A stretch of DNA of 64,000 nt from Aquamicrobium sp. LC103 (GCF_001014615.2 NZ_LBCQ02000015.1:124001-188000); one strand, 5' to 3'. Positions 44,501 through 52,522 are shown, numbered from the stretch's first letter. Numbers and translations: made by a program. Notes: generated by a model not told the origin, from the sequence alone.

Positions 44501-45258
44501 AGTACGGGCTGCGCGCCGATGTGAAGCGGATAGGTTTGCGAAACCGAGTCCGCGCCGGCGGTCGCCATCACCGTAACCGTGTAGTCACCGGCCAGGGTCG
44601 GGGTGCCGGAGATGACGCCGGTCGTAGCATTAATCGAGAGACCGGTCGGCAGACCGCTGGCGGAATAGGTAATCGCCGAGGACCCGCCAGTGGCGGAGAT
44701 CGCGTTGTCGCTGTAGGCAAGGTTGACCGTGCCGGCGGTGAGCGCCGTGCCGGGCGCCGGTGCCAACGTGAGGAGGGGCCAACCGCCAACGGGACTGCAG
44801 CTGAAGTTGTGGATGAAGACGGATTGGCCGCCTGTGCCAACGCCCTGCAACTCCAAGGTCAGGCCAGCAGCGGCGTCACTCGCCGAAAACGTGTGGCTTC
44901 CGCTCGAATTACTGACGGGGCCGTAATAACCTTCCAGATCGCCTATCCCAAAGTAGCCGTCTACGGGCATGCTTATGCGCCAGGACACGGTGTCGCCGGG
45001 ATCAAACCCTGGAAACTCGACGTATTCTGTCCCTCCGTGTAGCCAAATTATTGTTCCTGTGGCGTAGTGGTTGTTGAAGGCCGTACAGCCAGCTGAAGCC
45101 GCCCAGGTGGCCTGCGTGAATCCGAGGCCGGCAATTGCAAAGAAGAAGAGGCCGAGCAGAAACCGGCGCCCGGCCTTGACCGCCCGCAACACGGTATCGG
45201 TGCATGCTCGGGACTGAACCCGGAACATGTTGATCGTCAGGAACCGGCCATGCCGCAT
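38587..45258 (-). CDS. Giant multi-domain autotransporter adhesin-like protein
   Basis: About 2,223 aa. An extended signal peptide (FLLGLFFFAIAGLG to TWAASAG) comes first. Then, in minus-strand order: a ~110-aa N-terminal part, an Ig-like unit, a Calx-beta domain (~44510-44185; IFGDTVVEPDERFFV), two IPT/TIG domains (~44150-43685), duplicated Ig-type modules (43655-42860 and 42020-41230) around an Ig-like block, four cadherin-like sandwich repeats (40970-39783), and a C-terminal autotransporter beta-barrel (~39410-38590) ending in Phe. The passenger is probably displayed on the surface for adhesion. A GAGGGG site supports ATG 45258; another ATG at 45324 lacks one. Confidence 0.88.
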   Translation of the reverse strand: MRHGRFLTINMFRVQSRACTDTVLRAVKAGRRFLLGLFFFAIAGLGFTQATWAASAGCTAFNNHYATGTIIWLHGGTEYVEFPGFDPGDTVSWRISMPVDGYFGIGDLEGYYGPVSNSSGSHTFSASDAAAGLTLELQGVGTGGQSVFIHNFSCSPVGGWPLLTLAPAPGTALTAGTVNLAYSDNAISATGGSSAITYSASGLPTGLSINATTGVISGTPTLAGDYTVTVMATAGADSVSQTYPLHIGAQPVLSVVSVSVMEGDSGRTSAVLGITLTEPAPAGGVSFHIATADDTAIAGEDYEATSRTGAIGPGSRGVWFSVDIFGDTVVEPDERFFVNVTNITGAIPGDTVGIVTILNDDVAPMPRMGSVTPYRGHTAGGTTVTITGTDLTDATSVTFGGVAAISYTVDSSTRITAIAPAHVAGFVDVSVITPGGSATLGSGFEYIGPPAITSFSPNTGPTTGGTRVIVEGTNLVYPSVTVGGVSTPPLAWTSNSIQFETPPHSAGTFDIVITTEGGSVTAGGGFTYTDPVPITHPVSASMAYGSVENPIMLHITGGTPDSVSIATAASHGAAVVSGTNIIRYTPGPGYAGPDSFTYTATNGAGTSAPAMVTIRVNPPRLSMTPPTGTLTLDYGQEYSETFSASGGAEPYSYALTGTLPAGLGFDTGTGTLSGTPTQIGTFPSVTVTATDSSTGSGAPFSVATSYTVHVNPPTITLTPASLPSGTAGTVYSANLTASGGIGPYTYSVDTGDLPPGLNLADDGTLSGTPTAAGTFVFRLQARDAHGRVGSRAYTIGIAPVPPLPVFVAHPTNSTILVEGSTMFSATAVNATGYRWQVMTGGAFTDISDGGVYSGTTLGTLSITGADASMSGYIYRVVATGPGGSTASNSATLTVAPPLALEPPVGTILDAGQVGTAYSETAISASGGLGAITYDAFGLPDGLSIDSSTGAITGTPTSAGTRTITVTATATTLGGRVGAIYIITIAPAPPVVLTPPAGTTLAPGAVNSPYSNTSISASGGDGSITYVAFGFPDGLDIDAASGVISGIPTEHGTFPITVTAIAAVRGSASAGYTLTIIDMPVTTNPVSATVAYGSTANPISLDIAGGTPTSVAIADEPSHGTATAVGTSITYMPEPGYAGTDSFTYTAANDAGASAPATVTITVSPPALTISPAAGTLVLDYGVAYGETFSAEGGAAPYGYALTGALPAGLSLNTTTGVLSGTPTQVGDFPVTVTATDSSTGSGAPFSVAISYTVHVNPPTITLTPASLPAGTAGTAYNETLSADGGIGPYTFSVESGDPPPGLDLDDNGTLSGTPTANGAFVFRLQAQDAHGRSGSRAYTLIVSGGTLTLAPSTVPDGTVGSTYQESFSTTGGVSPYSYAITAGALPPGLDLDDDGTLSGTPTAPGTFNFDVTASDDNGGTPSITTVRYALFIVSIDATLSALVLSEGALDPAFAPGNPTYTATVPNATGSITVTPTAADANATIIVDGSPVASGGQSGAISLNVGANTITTIVTAQDGTTTRTYTVTVTRAASADATLAGLAPSVGTFDPAFDPATTSYVVAVNNATKEIALTPTAAEPNATITVAGQAVASGSASQAIAFAVGATAIPVVVTAQDGTTIRTYTVTVVRAASADATLAGLAPSVGILDPTFNAATTSYAVAVDNATKEIALTPTAAEPNATITVAGQAVTSGSAGQAIALTVGATTIPIVVTAEDATTSQTYLVTVTRTASANATLASLLPSVGALDPAFDPAGTDYAVEIDNAIESVALTPTAAEPNATITVAGQAVASGSASQAVTLAIGETAIPIVVTAEDGKTMRTYTVTVMRAALVRPDPSLDPEVIGLINAQTNTATRFAQNQIRNFHSRLEQLHDEGARRASSMNIRIGITQHDPGSAEQAIDQLVADSHSAVAAPHGAATPGMLAYGPEAGRMPDGVGETGRTSSFVGPDLGPFAVWSGGFVNFGERDTGGLDLDHTMVGVSGGVDYRFSEQFVGGVGIGYGRDRTDIGENGTESRANAFSAALYGSYKPIDNLFIDGLLGGSWLDFDSTRYVTSNGAFATGNRSGRQIFGSLTAAYEFRDETWLISPYGTVAFSRSWLDGFTETGGNIYGLTYGGQTVDTLSGVLGIRANYAFRMDWGLLTPGVRAEYTRDFAGSSRASLGYTDLGGLPHAIDVDPQMRDFVTLGLSLDMQIENDWSLGFDYRTSFGGSGNQDHTLGARLGARF
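39783..40970 (-). repeat. Four tandem 297-bp repeats coding cadherin-like sandwich domains
   Basis: Equivalent bases (for example the AGGGTGGC/AGAGTGGC segment) recur at 40943, 40646, 40349 and 40052, exactly 297 bp or 99 codons apart. Units 2-4 are nearly identical at protein level (LTPTAAEPNATITVAGQAV in each); unit 1 is more diverged. Exact spacing and high identity suggest recent expansion and likely copy-number variation between strains. Confidence 0.85.
41230..42020 (-). repeat. Duplicated multi-domain module, copy B (autotransporter)
   Basis: This ~790-bp block codes three consecutive Ig-type units (starting near VSATVAYGSTANPISL and ending near AHGRSGSRAYTL). It matches the block at 42860-43655 in order and wording; an anchor string (ATTGACGTGCACCGTATAGCT) recurs 1,635 bp (545 codons) away. 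Confidence 0.75.
42860..43655 (-). repeat. Duplicated multi-domain module, copy A (autotransporter)
   Basis: Partner of 41230-42020, running from VSASMAYGSVENPIML to AHGRVGSRAYTI. It is more N-terminal in the protein. Several stretches are identical at DNA level, others diverged, so the duplication is older than the 297-bp tandem repeats or has been partly homogenised. Confidence 0.75.
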
Positions 45259-45572
45259 CGAGCGCCCCTCATGCCGGGCGCTTGAAACGAGAAAGCGCTC
45301 CGGATTAACCATCGGCGACAGCATTTGAGCAGCGCTTCAGCCTCATTTGCGATGGACGAGCATCGCAAGATGAAGCTCGCGAGATCTCGAACGCAAACCG
45401 GCGGCCCCCCGCCCAATATTCGCCCACGCCTCATATAAAAGAGTGCCGGAAACACGTATGTCGGGCGCGAACCTACAACGCTAAATTTTTGTTTCTGCGA
45501 CGGAAAAGGCTAGGCTGACGCGGCATCTCGCGTACTATCGTTAGGAGCCTTCGTCTTCCTGGGATTACTTCG

Positions 45573-46235
45573 TTGACTGACCTGCCCGGCCGCGTTCTCA
45601 TCGTCGACGACCACCCCGTCGTGCTCTACGGGTTGCGCTTTCTGTTCGAACAGGATGCACGCTACATCATCTGTGGCGAGGCCGCCGACAGCCTATCCGC
45701 CCGAGAGCAGGCGGAGATGCTGCAGCCTGACTTCGTGATCCTCGATCTCGTGCTTGGCGGCCGCGATGGCATCGAGCTTCTGCAGGACCTGACGGCGATC
45801 GTCCCGTCGGCGCGCATCCTCGTCTATTCCAGCCAGAACGAATGGCGCTTCGCAAGACGCACCATCCAGGCCGGAGCCAAGGGCTACGTCGCCAAATCCG
45901 AGGGCCTTGCGGTTGTCGGCCGGGCTCTCGATGTGATCGCCGCCGGCGAGACCTTCATCAGCGAAGCGGTTCGCCAGCGGCTGGTGGATGCTTTCGAGAC
46001 GAACGTCGTGGATCCGCGGCAGACAAGCATCGATCAACTCTCCAATCGCGAGCTGCAGGTGCTCAGGATGATCGGCGAAGGAAGCTCGAGCCGCGATATC
46101 GCAAACGCGCTGAAGCTGTCGATCAAGACGGTCGGTACATATTGCGAGCGTATCAAGGTCAAGCTGCAGCTCGAAAGCTTGCGCGACCTAGAGGAACTGG
46201 CGCGCGATCATGTTCTGGGGCGCCACCCACGATGA
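45573..46235 (+). CDS. NarL/LuxR-family response regulator
   Basis: A 220-aa two-domain regulator. The receiver has the acidic pair in VDDHP, phospho-acceptor Asp58 (FVILDLVLGGRDG) and Lys of YVAKSEG. The C-terminal LuxR helix-turn-helix reads LSNRELQVLRMIGEGSSSRDIANALKLSIKTVGTY. It starts with TTG at 45573; no ATG is nearby in frame. Divergent from the giant autotransporter across 314 nt, it may control that gene (inference). The stop overlaps the kinase ATG (ATGA). Confidence 0.93.
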   Translation: MTDLPGRVLIVDDHPVVLYGLRFLFEQDARYIICGEAADSLSAREQAEMLQPDFVILDLVLGGRDGIELLQDLTAIVPSARILVYSSQNEWRFARRTIQAGAKGYVAKSEGLAVVGRALDVIAAGETFISEAVRQRLVDAFETNVVDPRQTSIDQLSNRELQVLRMIGEGSSSRDIANALKLSIKTVGTYCERIKVKLQLESLRDLEELARDHVLGRHPR

Positions 46236-47551
46236 GCGTCACTTCCTGGAGCATCCGGCGGCTGCTCGATCCCCTGGGCGGCGACAGGGCCGACGAGCCG
46301 GACCGCAAGTTTCGGCTCAATCTGCGACGGGTGGAACTGGCCTCCATCGCCATGATTTTCAATGCGGCGGTTGAAGGCACATTCAGTTTCTTTCGCGATA
46401 GCCCCGGCCTCGGCCTGCTTGCCGTCGTCGCCAGCATCGGCGCGATCGGCTTCATCGTCGCGTCGCGTCGCGGTCAAAGGGAAACCAGCCATGCCGTCTC
46501 GCACCTGCCGGAAATCTTCGTCATTTACGCGCTGGTCTGCTCGCAGGGCGCGGGCTACTTCATCGCACAGAGCGGCCGGATCCCAAGTGGCTATGCCATG
46601 GTCTATCTGGCTTGCGCGGTCTTCTTCCTGATCCCGCCACGCCGCTTCACGGTGATCGGCATCGCCACCTTCGCCCTTTTCGTTCTCTGGGTTTCCACAC
46701 TTGATGTCTCGCTGTTCGAAAAGGTGGTCGCCGCCTTCAACACGGCTCTGGCTGTCGTCGCGGGTATTTTCGGCAGACGAGGCCTCGACCGCATGCAGGA
46801 GGTCGACCGCCAGCAAAGGGCCCAGATTGCCGCCCAGAACGAGGCGCTGGTCGAGGCCAATCAGCGCCTCGCCACCCACAATGCCGAGCTCAACAGCCTG
46901 ATGGCCATCGCAGCCCATGACCTGCGAAGCCCTCTGTTCGGCTTGGGAAACCTGCTGGACCTCGCCGCGGCCCGCCCCCCTTCCTCCCTCGCAAGCCTAC
47001 GGGACTTGCTGCGGGAGGCGAGCAACAGCATCGCCGGCATGCTGGGACTCATCGGAAGAATGCTGGAAGCCCATGAGATCGAAAGCCGATCGCCGCGCAC
47101 GCTGCAATGCCGAGACCTTGAAAAAATGCTCGAGACCGCCGCTCGTCGAGCGCGTGCCGCGGCAGAGCGCGGACGCGTCACCTTGATCGTCGAGGGCCAG
47201 TCGCCATTGGTCCAGACGATGGTTGATCCGGACGCCCTCGATCAGATTCTCGACAATCTGATTTCCAACGCGATCCGATTCTCGCCGGCCGGTTCCACGG
47301 TTCGCCTGAGGACCGGCATCGCGGATGGCGCATTCATCGAGATCGCCGACGAAGGGATCGGCGTTCCGCTGGACGAGAGGGACCAACTCTTCGGCAAGTT
47401 CCGCCGCGGTGCATCCCGCCCACTCAACGGGCCTCGCGGCTCCGGCCTCGGCCTTTACATCGTCCGTAGCCTCGCGACCGCGATGGGTGCCGAAAGCGGC
47501 TACCGCCCGGGAAAAGAGAGGGGCTCGGTTTTCAGAATCGATTTCGGTTGA
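46232..47551 (+). CDS. Membrane sensor histidine kinase
   Basis: A 439-aa kinase. Four to five hydrophobic segments between residues ~35 and 185 form a membrane sensor region with no sizeable periplasmic domain, followed by a coiled-coil-like stretch (~190-225), a HisKA-type dimerisation helix with His229 in IAAHDLRSPLFGL, and an ATPase domain with N box (DQILDNLISNAIRFS), G1 (EIADEGIGVP) and G2 (RGSGLGLYIV). Partner of the response regulator by position and ATGA coupling. The signal is likely sensed in or near the membrane. Confidence 0.93.
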   Translation: MSVTSWSIRRLLDPLGGDRADEPDRKFRLNLRRVELASIAMIFNAAVEGTFSFFRDSPGLGLLAVVASIGAIGFIVASRRGQRETSHAVSHLPEIFVIYALVCSQGAGYFIAQSGRIPSGYAMVYLACAVFFLIPPRRFTVIGIATFALFVLWVSTLDVSLFEKVVAAFNTALAVVAGIFGRRGLDRMQEVDRQQRAQIAAQNEALVEANQRLATHNAELNSLMAIAAHDLRSPLFGLGNLLDLAAARPPSSLASLRDLLREASNSIAGMLGLIGRMLEAHEIESRSPRTLQCRDLEKMLETAARRARAAAERGRVTLIVEGQSPLVQTMVDPDALDQILDNLISNAIRFSPAGSTVRLRTGIADGAFIEIADEGIGVPLDERDQLFGKFRRGASRPLNGPRGSGLGLYIVRSLATAMGAESGYRPGKERGSVFRIDFG

Positions 47552-47859
47552 GCCTCCGACTGCTAGATATTCGATCCCAGTCTTTGATGGTGCATCCTCA
47601 TCACTCGAATCAAAGGATGCGCTATGGGCCAGGTTCACCATGGGGCGCCACCTGGGAATTCCAGGCCCGGCCAATCACATGAACGGAACCGCTTTGCTGC
47701 AGGCGACATGACGCGCGTGGAGATACGTACGGCCATAAGAACGCTTATGCGCCCATATGTTCGCCTACCAGGAATTAAGGCGTGAACAATTGCCGACCGG
47801 CAGGCGCGAATCCTACTGCCCGCGCTGACCTACGCGGCGGCCGGCGCGGGTCGGGCTCG
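47552..47859. other. Gap between the kinase gene and the MDR dehydrogenase gene
   Basis: 308 nt between convergent genes. I see no ORF with coding character, no tRNA-like fold and no strong terminator hairpin. Confidence 0.5.
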
Positions 47860-48918
47860 TCAGGCAGCGAAGGAAAGCTGCACCTTGACGGCCTCCGTAC
47901 GATCCGCAGCGAGCTCGAAGGCGGCAATCGCGTCATTCAGATCACGTGTGGCAGAGATGATCGGCCGCACATCGATGCGCCGTGCGTCGATGAGCCCGAC
48001 GGCTTGCGCATATTCGCTCACGAAGCGATGGGTGCCTGCAAACGTTACCTCCTTGCCGACGACCAAATTGAGCGGCACGGACACCTCGCCGGCGACGCCG
48101 ACCGCCACGATCGTCCCCTGCGGCCGCGTTGCGGCGATGGCGGAACTGATCGCGGGCGCGGCCGCCGAACATTCAAAGGCGACATCGAACGTGCCCTTGT
48201 CGGCCGCGTAGGCCTTGAGCCTGTCCGGCTCGGAGAGCACGTTCACCGTCTCGTCTGCGCCCATCCGGCGAGCGACGGCGAGCGGCGCATCCTGAAGGTC
48301 GGTGACGACGATGCGCCGCGCCCCCGCGTTACGTAGGGCAGCGACGGTGAGTGCACCGATCGGCCCCGCGCCCGTCACCAGGACCGACTTGCCCGCCAGG
48401 TTGCCGGCCGTGGCGCCTGCACGGTTCAGCGCATGGAGGCAGACGGCGAGCGGCTCCGCACAGGCCGCCTCGGCGAGGCTCACTTCTTCATTCGTCACGG
48501 GCACGCATTGATAGGCGTCCACCACCATCAGGTCGCGGAAGCCACCCTGCTCGTGCGGGAAGCGCAGGGCGGAGCCGAAAAAGCGCATGGTCAGGCAATG
48601 CTGTTGCAAACCTTCGAGGCAGTAGCGGCAGTGGTTGCATGGCCGGCTCGGATTGACCGCGACGCGGTCGCCCGGCGAGAGGGCATCGACCCCCTCGCCC
48701 ACCGTCTTCACGGTGCCCGCAACCTCGTGCCCGAGGATGATCGGCTCGCAAACCCGGATGGGACCGAAGCCGCCATCCTGGTAGTAATGGAGGTCTGAGC
48801 CACATATGCCGCCCGCTCCCATGGCCACCAGCACCTCGCCCGGCCCCGGCTCGACCACGTCGAGTTCCTCGACGCGGATGTCGCCCATGCCGTGCAGTCT
48901 CAAGACGCGCGTCTTCAT
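47860..48918 (-). CDS. L-idonate 5-dehydrogenase-like zinc-dependent MDR
   Basis: A 352-aa zinc alcohol-dehydrogenase-family enzyme. Catalytic zinc residues: Cys in GICGSDLHYY and GHE in ILGHEVAG; structural zinc cysteines in PCNHCRYCLEGLQQHC; cofactor motif VLVTGAGPIGALTVAA. The set of residues resembles idonate 5-dehydrogenase and related polyol/aldonate dehydrogenases. It is the last gene of the minus-strand TRAP operon, 11 nt after the large permease, so it likely oxidises the imported aldonate. The exact substrate is not provable from sequence. Confidence 0.88.
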   Translation of the reverse strand: MKTRVLRLHGMGDIRVEELDVVEPGPGEVLVAMGAGGICGSDLHYYQDGGFGPIRVCEPIILGHEVAGTVKTVGEGVDALSPGDRVAVNPSRPCNHCRYCLEGLQQHCLTMRFFGSALRFPHEQGGFRDLMVVDAYQCVPVTNEEVSLAEAACAEPLAVCLHALNRAGATAGNLAGKSVLVTGAGPIGALTVAALRNAGARRIVVTDLQDAPLAVARRMGADETVNVLSEPDRLKAYAADKGTFDVAFECSAAAPAISSAIAATRPQGTIVAVGVAGEVSVPLNLVVGKEVTFAGTHRFVSEYAQAVGLIDARRIDVRPIISATRDLNDAIAAFELAADRTEAVKVQLSFAA

Positions 48919-48929
48919 CGATCCGTCTC

Positions 48930-50210
48930 CTAATTACCCATCAGCGTGTTCGGCAGCCAGGTCGCGAAAGGCGGATAGTAGGACACCAGCAGCAGCACGA
49001 TAATGTTGGAGATCAGGAACGGGATGATCGCCTTGATGACCGGCAGCAGCGGAATGCGTGCGATGTTGCAGGCAACGAAGAGGCACACGCCCACCGGCGG
49101 CGTCGTCAGGCCGATCATCAGGTTCAGCACGGCGAAGGTCGCGAAGTGCAGCGGATCGATGCCGACGCTGGTCGCCAGCGCGAGCAGCGGCACGAACAGG
49201 ATGATCAGCGCCGCGATCGTCTCCATGAACATGCCGACGATCAGCAGCAGGCAGTTGATGAGGAGAATGACGAGGATCTTGTTGTCCGTGATCGAGAGCA
49301 CGGCGCCGACGACCATTTGCGGAATGCGCTCGGATGCGAGGATCGAGCCGAACACATTCGCGAAGCCGACCAGCGCCAGGATACCAGCCGACGAGACCGC
49401 GCTGTCGATGATGATCTTCGGGATGCGGGAGACAGGCAGCTCGCGATAGACGAAGACGCCGATGACGAAGGCATAGATGCTCGCGACGATGGCGGTTTCG
49501 GTCGGCGTGGCGATGCCGGTCAGCAGGCCGCCGATGATGAGGCCGATCATGGCCAGCGCCCAGAAGGCCGAGAAGAAGGCGGAGAAAAGCTCGCCGAAGC
49601 CCTTCCATTCCATGCGAGGGTAGTTGCGGCGCACGGCAATGATGTAGCAGGTGATGCCCATCGCAATGCCCATGAGAATGCCCGGAACCGCACCGGCGAG
49701 GAAGAGCTGCCCCACGGAAATGCCGGAAAGCGCGCCGACGATGATCATCGGAACGCTCGGCGGAAGCATCGGCCCCACAGTCGATGACGCGGCGGTGATG
49801 GCGGCGGAGAAATCTGCCGGATAGCCCGACTTCTTCATGCCGGGAATCATCACGCCGCCGGTCGCCGCGACGTCCGCGACGGCCGTGCCGGAAACGCCGC
49901 CGAACATCATGGAATCGGCGACATTGGCCATGGCGAGGCCGCCACGCATCCAGCCCACCAATGCATTGGCGAGGCGGATGATGCGCTCGGTGACACCGCC
50001 ATAGTTCATGAGATTGCCGGCAAGGATGAAGCCCGGAATGCATAGAAGGACGAAGACGTCCATACCCGCATACATGCGCTGCGGGATGATGACGACCGGG
50101 AGGCCCGCCGCGACGATGTAGGCAAGCGAGGCGAGGCCAAGGCAGACAGCGACCGGCACGCCAAGGGCGAGCGTTCCGAAGAACGTGGCGAGAAGCAGGA
50201 AAAGTTCCAT
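48930..50210 (-). CDS. TRAP transporter large permease (DctM-like)
   Basis: A 426-aa protein of about twelve membrane segments, with the family motifs GVSGTAVADVAATGGVMIPGM and ASSTVGPMLPPSVPMIIVG. It is the Na+-coupled translocating subunit. ATG 50210 (MELFLLLATFFG) follows GAGGAAA, 4 nt after the DctQ stop; the 13-codon longer form overlaps DctQ and is less likely. Confidence 0.93.
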   Translation of the reverse strand: MELFLLLATFFGTLALGVPVAVCLGLASLAYIVAAGLPVVIIPQRMYAGMDVFVLLCIPGFILAGNLMNYGGVTERIIRLANALVGWMRGGLAMANVADSMMFGGVSGTAVADVAATGGVMIPGMKKSGYPADFSAAITAASSTVGPMLPPSVPMIIVGALSGISVGQLFLAGAVPGILMGIAMGITCYIIAVRRNYPRMEWKGFGELFSAFFSAFWALAMIGLIIGGLLTGIATPTETAIVASIYAFVIGVFVYRELPVSRIPKIIIDSAVSSAGILALVGFANVFGSILASERIPQMVVGAVLSITDNKILVILLINCLLLIVGMFMETIAALIILFVPLLALATSVGIDPLHFATFAVLNLMIGLTTPPVGVCLFVACNIARIPLLPVIKAIIPFLISNIIVLLLVSYYPPFATWLPNTLMGN

Positions 50211-50214
50211 GGTG

Positions 50215-50721
50215 CTAGATTTCCTCGGGACGCTGAGGACGTCCGTCATCCGTGCCGGCGAGCATTCCGATCACGCGGACAAGAGCGAATACAAAGAGAA
50301 GAATGGAAAGGAAGAGCACGCTGGCATGGATATAGTCCATCGACCAGCGGAGGCTGGGCGCACGCTGGAAAGCGCCGATCTGCGTGAACTTCCAGGCAGG
50401 GAAGATCATCGCCGCGCCGATAACGGCGGTCAATGCCGCGGACAACAGCCGCATCCACCAGGCGATACGCTCCGACACCGCTTCCTGAAGAAGATCGACG
50501 TTCACGAGTTCCCCGGTGACCAGCGACAATCCCACGCCGAAGGCGGTCATGTAGAGCAGCAGGTAGCGGGAAGCCTCCTCGGTCCAGACCGGCGAGTAGA
50601 GGTCGAAGGTCCGCGTGACGATCTGGATGGTCACAACCACGATCAGAAGGAAGAACGAGAGGCCCACCGCCACCCGGCTTACGGCGGTAAGCAGCCTGGT
50701 CAACAAAGCCAATGAATGCAT
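50215..50721 (-). CDS. TRAP transporter small permease (DctQ-like)
   Basis: A 168-aa protein with four hydrophobic helices and the family stretch YSPVWTEEASRYLLLYMTAFGVGLSL. It couples the binding protein and DctM subunit. Order DctP-Q-M as usual; the 68-nt gap from the DctP gene contains a short GC-rich inverted segment (GGCCGAAGGCC near 50752) that may be a hairpin. Confidence 0.92.
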   Translation of the reverse strand: MHSLALLTRLLTAVSRVAVGLSFFLLIVVVTIQIVTRTFDLYSPVWTEEASRYLLLYMTAFGVGLSLVTGELVNVDLLQEAVSERIAWWMRLLSAALTAVIGAAMIFPAWKFTQIGAFQRAPSLRWSMDYIHASVLFLSILLFVFALVRVIGMLAGTDDGRPQRPEEI

Positions 50722-50789
50722 AAAACTTCTCCCGCTAAGACGACGACGCGGCCGAAGGCCGCGCCGTCATTTCCGTGTCCGAATTGCGA

Positions 50790-51779
50790 TCAGCGATTGA
50801 ACAGTTGCTCGACGACCGGGCGGATTTCCGCGTCGACGCTGTTGATGACCGGCTCGCGGGCAGCCGCGGCGAAGGCTTCCTGATCGACCTCGACGAAGGT
50901 CATGCCCTTGGCCTCGAGATCGGCGCGGATGGCCTCCTCATCCTTGAGGAACTGCTCGCGCTCGAATTCCTGCGCGCGGCGGGCAGCCTCCATCACGTGG
51001 CCCTGGTCCTCCTCGGACAGCCTGTCCCAGACCTGCTCTGCGATGGTCAGGTAAATCCATGAACGGACATGCTCCGTCAGGTTCACATGGCTTTGCACCT
51101 CGTTGAAAGAGGCCGACTGGATCAGCGCCAGCGGATTCTCCTGACCGGCGATGGTGCCGTTCTGGAGCGAGGTGAAGACCTCGGAGAAGGCCATCGGCGT
51201 GGGCTGCGCGCCGAGCGCGGTCCAGGCGTCGACGAAAAGCGGCACGTTCGGCACGCGCATGCGCATGCGGTTGAGCTCGGCAGGCGTGGTGATCGCGCGG
51301 TCGGCGGTCAGGTTGCGCGGGCCGCGCGCGAAATAGGCGATCGGGCGGACCTGGGCGCGCTCGATGACCTGCTCCTCGATCTGCTTGCCGATGTCGCCGC
51401 TGGCAATGGCGTCCATTTGCTCCAGCGTGGTGTAGGCATAGGGCAGCGCCAGAAGCGCGGCCATCGGCGCCCAGTTCTGGAGGCTCTCGCCGGTGATGGT
51501 CATCTCGACGGAGCCGAGCTGCATGCCGTTGATGAGGTCGATCTCGCGGCCGAGCGAATCGTTCGGGTAGACCTGCACGACGATCCGCCCGTCGGTGAGC
51601 GCGGAAAGCTCCTCGCCGAACTTCAGCGAGGCCTTGTGCCACGAGTTCTGCTCGTTGGCGAGGTGGCCGAGCTTGAGCGTCACCTCCTGCGCCCTCGCGG
51701 CCGTGGAAATTCCCGCGGAAAGGGTTGCGGCGAGCGCAATGCCCGCCAGCAGCGTCTTGAAATCAAATCTCGAAGTCAT
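50790..51779 (-). CDS. TRAP transporter substrate-binding protein (DctP-like)
   Basis: A 329-aa periplasmic receptor with signal peptide ~1-30 (STAARAQEV). The conserved carboxylate-binding Arg lies in RMRMRVPNVPLF and the ALGAQPTPMAFSEVFTSLQNGTIAGQENP stretch is the DctP signature. The neighbours (UxuA, aldonate dehydrogenase) suggest a hexuronate, aldonate or similar sugar acid as ligand. Confidence 0.93.
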   Translation of the reverse strand: MTSRFDFKTLLAGIALAATLSAGISTAARAQEVTLKLGHLANEQNSWHKASLKFGEELSALTDGRIVVQVYPNDSLGREIDLINGMQLGSVEMTITGESLQNWAPMAALLALPYAYTTLEQMDAIASGDIGKQIEEQVIERAQVRPIAYFARGPRNLTADRAITTPAELNRMRMRVPNVPLFVDAWTALGAQPTPMAFSEVFTSLQNGTIAGQENPLALIQSASFNEVQSHVNLTEHVRSWIYLTIAEQVWDRLSEEDQGHVMEAARRAQEFEREQFLKDEEAIRADLEAKGMTFVEVDQEAFAAAAREPVINSVDAEIRPVVEQLFNR

Positions 51780-51820
51780 GTCATGCCTCCCTGGCCTGAT
51801 GTTGTTTGAGAATTGCCCCG

Positions 51821-52522
51821 CTATCGAGCGGCGTTGAAAAGCTCCGGACGGGCCTTCGCCAGTTCCGGAAGCGATTTGAGAATTTCACGCAGGTGGGCGC
51901 GCATGGCGGCCTCGGCTCCCACGACGTCGTTTTTCACGATAGCCTCCACCACGTCCTCGTGCTGACCGATCAGGCGGCGGATATGCAGCTTCTCGACGCT
52001 GAGATAGCGGACGCGGTCCATTTGCGCCTTCACGTCCTCGACCACGCGCCAGGCATAGGCCTTGCCCGCCATCTCGGCGAGCGTGCGGTGGAAAAGCTCG
52101 TCGAGCTTGACGAAGCCGTCATTGTCGTCGTCGGCGACGCGCTTTTGGCGCGCGATCTGGTCGGTGAGCTCATCGGCGATCGCCTTGTCGGCACGTTCGG
52201 CCACGATCTTCACCACATCGGCCTCGATCGCCTCGCGCACGAAGCGAGCATCCATGACCGCCTCGGTGGAGATACGCGCGATCATGGTCCCGCGCTGCGG
52301 ACGGACCTCCACAAGGCCGGCTTCAGCAAGCTTGATGAAGGCTTCGCGCACGGGTTGGCGGGAGACATCATAGCCGCGCGCGATCTCGGTCTCCGAGATG
52401 ATCTCGCCTGGCAAAAGCTCGGTGCGGACGATGCGGCTGCGCAAAAGCCGATAGAGCTGGGGCGCGATCGCGGTCCGAGCGTCGATGCCATCAAAATTGT
52501 TTGCGCTTGCAGCGTCGGCCAC
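51821..52522 (-). CDS. GntR-family transcriptional regulator
   Basis: A 233-aa regulator: winged helix at ~18-80 (LLPGEIISETEIARGYDVSRQPVREAFIKLAEAGLVEVRPQRGT) and a C-terminal FCD domain (FHRTLAEMAG; GQHEDVVEAI). GTG start at 52522 with an AAGGAGGAG site. First gene of the TRAP operon and divergent from uxuA, so it likely represses both in the absence of a hexuronate-derived effector. Confidence 0.93.
   Translation of the reverse strand: MADAASANNFDGIDARTAIAPQLYRLLRSRIVRTELLPGEIISETEIARGYDVSRQPVREAFIKLAEAGLVEVRPQRGTMIARISTEAVMDARFVREAIEADVVKIVAERADKAIADELTDQIARQKRVADDDNDGFVKLDELFHRTLAEMAGKAYAWRVVEDVKAQMDRVRYLSVEKLHIRRLIGQHEDVVEAIVKNDVVGAEAAMRAHLREILKSLPELAKARPELFNAAR

Noticed and set aside
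43546-45042. 498-aa open frame on the plus strand
   Set aside because: Antisense shadow of the autotransporter; no ribosome-binding site and no recognisable domain.
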